64,000 nt of DNA, taken from NCBI GenBank assembly GCA_027704905.1, contig CM051002.1, positions 1,577,719 through 1,641,718 of the forward strand, read 5' to 3'. The notes under the pieces were generated by a model. The model had not been told where the DNA came from and did not search any database. It worked only from the letters and a program-made list of their open reading frames with translations. This DNA comes from Muraenolepis orangiensis. Lineage: Eukaryota > Chordata > Actinopteri > Gadiformes > Muraenolepididae. Position 1 is the first letter of the stretch. Each line of letters opens with the position of its first letter. Shown here piece after piece: positions 57,938 through 64,000 of the stretch. A program made the position numbers and the translations under genes.

Positions 57938-60854
57938 GACAATGTGGTGTGAAGTAGGGTCATTATTATTTGGAGTAAGGCTATATTAGAGGATGTGGTA
58001 AATGTACCTGTAAGGTACTTCTTCAGCAGGTACTGGAGCCCAAAGAACACCACCTCACTGAACGGGGAACCCTTCTTGCACCGGCATTCAAAGTAGGAAT
58101 ATATTTTGTTGATGTTTGCAGGGTACTGTTTGTAGTGAGTGATCTGGAAGACAAAGGATAAGAGAGAGGATGGTTAGCAAGGTATTCTCTGCCCCATAGA
58201 AAGATCATGAAGAAAGGTCATTCGACGTGCTTTACAAAAGGAAGAAATCAAACTTAAACTCAATCAATTATATAATAAAAACAAGAATAGGAGACATGTA
58301 AAATACAAGAAAACTAAAATAAATGTTTTAATTGAATACTAATAAAAAATACAAAATATAGCATAAGATGTAGATATACATTTCTAATCAAATTTTCTAA
58401 TCAAAAGCTAACATTGCAAACATATATGTTTTGAGTCCTGATGTAAAAGAGCAACGTGTTGTTCCACCATCCCTGGGAACAGTGAGCAGGCCGGGCTCTA
58501 GTGGGCTCCTAACACACACACACGCAGATCACAGATGTATTCTGGTCCTAACCCGTTTAGGGTTTTATACAATACTAGTCATATTTTGAACTAAATGATC
58601 TGAGAGCCAGAACAGGGAGCCAGTGCAGTGATCTTAGCACTGGAGTAGGATGGTACTTGACATATTTATTGGATGGGAAAGATATATATGGGTTTGAGGG
58701 TCGTTATGTCCTCGTTTGTGTTATACTGTTTTAGACCAAGCTCTGTAATCATGGGATGCAAGTCAGAGCAGATGAAGAAAACAAAGACCTAATCCTATTG
58801 ACCTGGTAGGTCTCCCGATGCTAAACTGAGGGGAAACCTCCCTGTAGGCTTTGTATGGTAACTAAACACGCCAGATCTCAGTTAAATACAATCCTCTACA
58901 ACTATTGATCTAAGTCTCAACATGATTGGCTTGAATCCACACATTGCTTCAGAAAACGTAGTTTACACAAGATAGTTAACTATCTTTTGTACACTGTAGA
59001 CCAAATGTGAAGTAGCACTGTAACACTCAACCCTCTAGTTAACAGAAAATTATTTATATATCAACAATTCAAATAGTCCATAGTTTTCATAATTGTCATG
59101 CATGTGTTGCTCATAGCTTCTGTGTCCATTGGATGTACTTTTGACATTCACTATTGTGTATGACGTGATGAAGACATTTTACAAGCTAACTTGACAACCG
59201 TGGTTCTGTGATGAGATAAAGGTGATTCGATGTATATGGCTTTCTAATCTCCCTAACCCCACCTCAAGGCGATCTTAAGGTCTAACTGTTAGCGTAAGTA
59301 GTGGTAAGGTTCATTCAACCGGTCGGTGAGTCACCTACACTCTACAGTTTTGTTTTCCCTGACTTGATTTTGGTGAACCATTACACACACACGGCCCGGT
59401 TGCCGGTTCCGCAGCATCCGTACAAGAACTACCAGGTTTAAGGACAGTTTTTATCCACAGGCAGTGCACCTACTGAACTGCTAGGAGTGCTGCCACTATC
59501 ATAACATAGTATAGAACATATCATAAATAGTATATAGTGTTATTTTATAGTATAGTATAGTTTAGTATAGTATTGTTGTAGGAAATTCAATACTGCGGTA
59601 GGGAATGAGGAATAAGCATTCCATTGTACTTGTTGCAAATGGCAATAAAAAAGTTATTGAATCATCTATCTGCCATTAAGAGTAATAAGAGTGTTTACAG
59701 CGGTGTGGATTTCTAGATTTGTATTTGTAAAAGTGGAATGCTCCCCATTCACTCCCGCAGTACGAATTTTAACCACTTAACTTAATCACTATACTATACA
59801 AATACTGTACACAAATACCGTAACAATAAAAAGAACACTAAAGTGACTGGATGGATGCTATATACATATGGTGAATTGTGCAAAAAGCATTTAAAAAGCA
59901 TTTAAAGTGCCAGTAGTGCAGAAGCATCATGAATACAGTGCAGCACAGCGTAGACACTGTAATCACTCCAGAAAATCCAGCAAAAGTATGATATTGTAAT
60001 ATAATATAGGATGACAATGTTATGATAGTAGCAGCAGCAGTCCTAGCAGTTCAATAGGCGCACTGGCTGGTGATAAAAACTGTGCTTGAACCTGGTAGTC
60101 CTTGAACCTGGTAGTCCTTGAACCTGGTAGTCCTTGAACCTGGTAGTCCTTGAACCTGGTACGGATGCTGAGGAAACCAACGACCGGATCGTAGTAGAAG
60201 AGTTAGTGGAGTCTAGGAGGACTTTATACTGGCATGGTCTCCACAACCTCCCAACAACATGATGATGTTATGAGAGACACGTCCGTGGTTCTGGTCCCGC
60301 TCAAAGGTCAGCCGGTCGCCACCGGGACCCTGTTGGGTTACAAAGGGGAACCAAAAGGGTAGCTCCTACCGATCGATGGGACTGATCGGTAGGACTGATA
60401 CCAGTACCCTCACTTCTTATAAAACGAAAGTCAGCTTCTCGGAATCGCTCTTCATTGAGTCATCAATCAATGAGTCATTTTAGTCAAAAGTAGTAAATAA
60501 TCGTTCTATAGTTTGGAATGCGGTTGAATGTTTTTTTACAAACAATAACTTTTTCAGAACGAAAACGACTTTGTTTCTTCGTGTTAAAGTGTCTTTGATA
60601 GGTTGGCCAGACTCCCATTTAATAACGTTTATTAGTGTTAAAGTGTGTTCGATACTAGGAGTTTCGACGGGGTCCCATTCACACAACACAACTCGTCCGC
60701 TAAATCAACCGCGAATATGATCGATATCGAACCATGAGAATACCAGAGGATAACAGAGAATACCCGACAACCCACGTCATACTCGGTAAAGGAATCTTTA
60801 ACTCACCTTGTACGAATCTGTCGCTAGTAACAAATTAAAATCATGTGCTGCCAT
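50602..60854 (-). CDS. nampt: nicotinamide phosphoribosyltransferase, complete, divergent paralogue
   Basis: Exons in transcript order: 60854-60807, 58143-58008, 57103-57000, 56328-56200, 55555-55397, 55141-55011, 54493-54268, 54087-53968, 53822-53682, 52373-52248, 50769-50602. They sum to 1,488 nt: 495 residues (human 491). NAMPT condenses nicotinamide with PRPP to NMN, the rate-limiting step of NAD salvage, as a dimer. Conserved active-site residues are Tyr15 in ATDSYK, Phe183 and Arg186 in HDFGYRG, Asp209 in STDTVAG, His235 in PAAEHST, and Arg299/Asp301 in IRPDSGDP (human Y18, F193, R196, D219, H247, R311, D313). The segment after YFECR is about ten residues shorter than human. Identity to human seems clearly lower than is usual for fish nampta, so this may be the second teleost paralogue (namptb); that needs a tree. 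The exon 5 donor is weak (GTCTGC). The exon 9 donor is embedded in a minisatellite. Confidence 0.94.
51590..51900 (+). mobile_element. two LINE fragments in nampt intron 10
   Basis: 51590-51690 is the GCAATCTGGTTACATGCCA-type terminus. 51720-51900 encodes FSGQNISLSSTVTNLGVQMD and LTFEAHIK, the piece directly upstream of the fragment at 49065 in the same LINE family. Confidence 0.75.
52689..53681. repeat. 38-bp minisatellite replicating the nampt exon 9 splice donor
   Basis: About 26 tandem copies of a 38-base unit. On the minus strand each unit reads GGCCAGGGGGTACGTCAGG followed by GCGGGCACTAGGACCA and ACT or TGA-type variants. The first nine bases equal the last nine of exon 9 and GTACGT equals its donor. 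The array begins exactly at the exon end. Confidence 0.96.
54549..54620 (+). mobile_element. possible hAT-type MITE end
   Basis: CAGTGGTTCCCAAACTGGGG followed by GCCGCGCCCCCT resembles the terminal repeat of common vertebrate hAT elements. The matching right end was not found. Confidence 0.4.
55855..56010 (+). mobile_element. LINE 3' end, family A
   Basis: GGGAGGGAATGGGGAGTAAG and CCTATGTACTTGTTACAAA are the reverse of the family A terminus; closely related to 61735-61905. Confidence 0.65.
56385..56560 (-). mobile_element. LINE 3' end, (TCTAA)-tailed family
   Basis: CATCTAACCAGAGAGAGCAA and GTAACAGTGAAGTGCCTGGT match 40345-40450 and the reverse of 24830-25068. Confidence 0.65.
56581..56655. 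repeat. (TA)n microsatellite in nampt intron
   Basis: About 36 uninterrupted TA copies. Confidence 0.97.
58200..59560. other. nampt intron 1, first part
   Basis: AT-rich with no gene recognised. The sequence at 58560-58690 (GGGTTTTATACAATACTAGT ...) may be an old repeat. Confidence 0.5.
59720..60235 (-). mobile_element. LINE 3'-end fragment, family A
   Basis: Longest family A copy, ending right of a 16-base tandem repeat (CTTGAACCTGGTAGTC, five copies, 60088-60160). Confidence 0.7.
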
Positions 60855-61067
60855 TGTTATATGAATGAACTACTTTGACTTCTTCATGTAACCTCTCTTA
60901 ACCTCCTCCTCCTCGTCGTCGTGTGTTAGCAGTTAGCAATAAGTCACAGATCGGACGGTCTTCGACGGTCACTTGAAGCCACTGGTTCAGGTCAAACTTG
61001 CCAAGGAAACTTCTTTCGGTTTTGACTCCTTATGCTAAAAACGAAAGTCAAGCAAACTATAAAAAAA

Positions 61068-61480
61068 AATTGTTTCGACCCGGGATTGTAAAAGGGGCGG
61101 GGCCTGTCCTATCTACGACCGCGCCCCCTCACGCGTCACGGCCGCCGCCGCCCCCCCCCCCTCCTCGACGCGTCACTGCCTCGACGCGTCACCCGTTGCC
61201 CCCGCCCCCTCGGCGCGTCACTGCCTCGACGCGTCACCCGTTGCCCCCGCCCCCTCGACGCGTCACCACCTCGACGCGTCACCCGTCGTTCCCGCCCCCT
61301 CTGACGCGTCACCGTCGCCCACCGTTTTTTTCGATCCGGGTTTGTAAAAGGGGCGGGGCCTATCCTGTCTACGACCGCGCCCCCTCTGCGTCACCACCGC
61401 CCCTCAGCGCGTCACCGCCGTCGTCCCCGCCCCCTCAACGCGTCACCGTCACCGTCGCCCCGCCCCCCGACGCGTCATCT
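61068..61480. promoter_or_regulatory. GC-rich repeated region upstream of nampt (putative CpG-rich promoter)
   Basis: Two copies of a roughly 60-base module (61068-61130 and 61325-61386), each with the GC box AAAGGGGCGGGGCC, separated by about eight copies of a CGACGCGTCAC-type unit. CpG is dense in an otherwise AT-rich window. It lies 210-630 bases upstream of the nampt ATG on the minus strand. A promoter role is inferred. Confidence 0.55.
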
Positions 61481-61734
61481 GTGGAAAAAAGAGACTGTAG
61501 GGCTGTAGCAGTAAGTGACGTGAACGACTGGTAGGGGTACTTGAAACACTGATAAAAATGGGTCTCTTTTTCACGGTATTAATATTGTGTTTTTATATTT
61601 AATATTGTGAACAATTGTAAAAATAATTCCACCTTCATGAAATGCACTTAATCTGAATACCACCTTAATTCCATTAAGCATGTTTGAATACTAGTAGTAG
61701 TACTTTTGAAAAAACAAACAAACAAAACATGTAC

Positions 61735-61905
61735 ATATCATTTAAGTCACTTTGCTGCTCTTTCTTTCTTTTTTTTATTTTATTGTACATATTATTAAAA
61801 ATGTTATGGTGTTTTTGAGATTTATACTGTGGGAGGGAATGGGGAGCAATGAATTCCATTCTTACTTGTTACAAATGGCCAATAAAAATCTTGTATCTTG
61901 TAGTA
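61735..61905 (+). mobile_element. LINE 3' end, family A
   Basis: GTGGGAGGGAATGGGGAGCA, then a GGCCAATAAAAATCTTG terminus. Confidence 0.65.
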
Positions 61906-62479
61906 TTTCCGTGAATTCTTCCAATGAAAGCACATCACATTTACATTTACATTTAGGACATTTGGCAGACGCTTTTATCCAAAGCGAGGAGTACATTAGT
62001 TGAAGCAGACAATAGCATAACGCTGAGGTACGCAAACATAAAAATAGAGCAGTTCACAAGCATTCATATTAACAAGATGAATAACACAATTTCGTACTGC
62101 CAGGTCACCTGCTTAAGTAGCTGTGATAAGAGCGTGTTATCAACATTAAGGATATACACTTGCTAGAATATACAACATACTGAGAGCTATTAATGTCAGG
62201 ACTTAAGCAAGTTAGGGCTTCACAAAGGAGAAGGAGGGTTCAAGGAGAGTCCAGGTGGACTCTGAACAGGTGGGTCTTGAGTCTCTTGCGGAAGCTGGCG
62301 AGGGACTCTGCCGTCCTGACATGAGACGGGAGTTCATTCCACCACTGTGGAGCCAGAGCCCTGAAGAGCTGGGTCTTGGTGCGATGCTTGGTTGTTTTCA
62401 GTGAAGGTCGAACAAGTCGCCTGGCAGAAGTTGAGCGGAGCGCTCTGGCTGGGATGTAGGGCTTGACCAACGTTTGGAG

Positions 62480-63849
62480 CAGGGTTTCCGTTAGCCGGTA
62501 TTTACCGGTTTTTAGCTTGTAAAAATGATAAAAAAAACGGTAATTTAAAAACCTGCCGGTCAAAATGTCCGGTAATAATGTTCGGTTTTGGTCATGAAGT
62601 GACCGAATGAAGTGACCATTCAGCTGCCGCTCCTCTCATGACGTCACGCGCGCCCGATGAGATGCAGGTGCAGTGATGGCCGCTCCACGGCTATGGGGCT
62701 TTATTGTTAGCGCTCCACGGCTATGGGGCTTTAATGTTAGCGCTCCACGGCTATGGGGCTTTAATGTTTGCGACAGCTTGCCAAGTGCTCATTTGTGAGT
62801 TCAGCGAGCTGTACCCCGACTGGGCCACACGGGCTAAAGGGCCTGTGTTCTGCCCGTGTGAAGCGACCAGAGAGGGGCTTCTCCCTCAGAAGGGTTTGAA
62901 AACATCACTGCGGAGTCGTCTGGAGGAGGAGAGAGTGATGATCTTATGCGTATTGCAAGCTGCAAAGACACATTAGACACCTTTGATTTCAGCTCGGCAG
63001 CAGAGGACTTTGCCGCAATGAAATTAAGGAGAAAGCAAAAAGTTGCCTGGTAGCCTACAGGGTAAATGTGATGCCATGTAGCCGATGTTAAAACGGACTA
63101 CAGATGTTACAGGTGTTTTGAAATAGCCTTGTGATTTTTGCGGCTAACGAGGTTTTGCTCAATCGTTTTGTTGTTCATTAAATATGTCACGAGTGGGATT
63201 GGTCGGTGGGACCCAGAACGCAGACCAAGACAGTGGAGCTATAACATAAAGCTTTATTTAAAGCACAACACAACTCAAACACAACACAAGAGTGATCAGG
63301 GACAGTCCAGGGGTCTGGGTACCGGGAGGTCGATCCGCGGAGTACCGGCAGGTAGTAGACCGGCGAGTAGTCCGGGACGGGGGAGGAGTCTGGGTACCGG
63401 GAGGTCGGAGTAGCGACAGGTACCAGACAGGTAATTATAATGACCGGGGAGCTCGTATAGACCGGAGTAACGCGAGACAGGCGGGTGACGCGGGATAGGT
63501 ACAGGATCTGGATCTCCGGGACATCAACGTGGCGATTCCGTCCAGAATGTACGACTTAACGTGAACAACGTACAACCTAACACTGGGGTAACGGGGAGCC
63601 AGGGTATATATACCCCAGATGAGGTGATTAACAAATAGACGCGGCAATAGCTGACAGGTGTGTGTGTGTGTGTGGCTTGGCCACGCCCCCTGCCAACCAC
63701 CGTAACCGTGACAAAATAGTCAAAGGTCTTTGTCATTCTTTCGTCAATCTAGGTGTACATTATAGTTGCGTTTGTAATATAGACTGTTTTTGAAACACAA
63801 ATCTGTCCAGGCACTTGACCGGCAAGAAAAAATCCTAGCGGAAACCCTG
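62480..63849 (+). mobile_element. hAT-family DNA transposon (1,370 bp) with 8-bp target duplication
   Basis: Left end CAGGGTTTCCGTTAG and right end CTAGCGGAAACCCTG are inverted repeats with one mismatch. Both flanks carry GTTTGGAG (62472-62479 and 63850-63857), the 8-base duplication typical of hAT. A 30-base unit (GCTCCACGGCTATGGGGCTT) is repeated three times near 62672-62768. A GTCACG...CGTGAC-bounded block at about 63186-63712 may be a further nested insertion. Confidence 0.92.
62800..63053 (+). pseudogene. hAT transposase C-terminal remnant
   Basis: GLKTSLRSRLEEERVMIL in one frame, then MRIASCKDTLDTFDFSSAAE and MKLRRKQ in another. Together they resemble the C-terminal dimerisation region of vertebrate hAT transposases (KT-LR-RL, LMRI, FDF-A motifs). 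Frameshifted and lacking the catalytic domain. Confidence 0.65.
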
Positions 63850-64000
63850 GTTTGGAGGTAGGTTGGGGCAGTTCCATTGACTGCCCTGAAGGTCAGTACA
63901 AGAGTCTTGAACTTGATGCGAGCGGGGTCACGAGAGGGGTCACGTGGGAGAATTTTGGTAGGTTGAATACCAGGCGTGCTGCTGCGTTCTGGATGCATTG

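Larger units (their letters stand above)
61931..64000 (-). mobile_element. L2-like LINE, 3' part, interrupted by a hAT element
   Basis: From the left: tail complement (ACATTT)n, the GCAGACGCTTTTATCCAAAG hairpin region, then minus-strand ORF2 C-terminus (ARALRSTSARRLVRPS ... LFRALAPQWWNELPSH ... LASFRKRLKTHLFRVHL) up to 62479. The frame resumes at 63858 with LTFRAVNGTAPTYLQT. The element runs off the right edge. Confidence 0.88.

Noticed and set aside
60998..61534. A 178-residue proline-rich open frame
   Set aside because: It is a product of the GC-rich tandem repeats upstream of nampt and has no recognisable domain.

Overview
The window is vertebrate nuclear DNA, most likely from a teleost fish. 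Genes are split by many GT-AG introns, the proteins have vertebrate orthologues, and the spaces between are filled with L2-like and other LINE fragments, a Tc1-like element, a hAT element and very many CA/GT microsatellites. The extreme dinucleotide load recalls gadoid fishes, but that is only a weak hint. No prokaryotic, viral, plasmid or CRISPR content is visible.

Five protein genes were rebuilt exon by exon. (1) The 3' part of ldlrad2 (+, 574-3410; its first exon lies left of the window). (2) g0s2 (-, 6525-6097). (3) A complete lamb3, laminin beta-3 (+, 13020-27754; 22 coding exons plus one noncoding exon, 1,159 codons). (4) A complete camk1g (-, 46527-30809; 11 coding exons, 412 codons, C-terminal CaaX box CSVM). 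(5) A complete nampt paralogue (-, 60854-50602; 11 exons, 495 codons). In every multi-exon gene the exon phases join without a frameshift. Three identical tRNA-Glu(CTC) genes and several tRNA-Glu remnants lie inside camk1g intron 4, in the same orientation as the gene.

Region by region: 1-4.3 kb ldlrad2; 4.3-5.8 kb CA repeats; 5.8-6.8 kb g0s2; 6.8-12.4 kb LINE fragments and long CA, GT and TCTA arrays; 12.4-27.9 kb lamb3, with a 5'-inverted LINE in intron 20; 28.9-29.85 kb a partial duplicate of lamb3 sequence between two direct repeats; 29.7-48 kb camk1g, including the tRNA cluster, a dead Tc1-like element and a duplicated block with a perfect hairpin upstream of its first coding exon; 48-50 kb minisatellite and LINE debris; 50.6-61.5 kb nampt and its GC-rich promoter region; 61.9-64 kb an L2-like LINE interrupted by a 1.37-kb hAT element.

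These are independent single-copy genes, not an operon. The g0s2-lamb3-camk1g neighbourhood is also found on human chromosome 1q32.2. By family, the products serve a basement-membrane laminin chain (lamb3), control of lipolysis and mitochondria (g0s2), calcium-calmodulin signalling (camk1g), NAD salvage (nampt) and an uncharacterised membrane protein (ldlrad2). I found no new multi-gene system. The most unusual features are structural: a roughly 26-copy minisatellite that replicates the 5' splice site of nampt exon 9, a LINE with a 5' inversion inserted 31 bp before a lamb3 exon, microsatellites that directly form splice sites of camk1g, and the hairpin-containing duplication at the probable camk1g 5' end.
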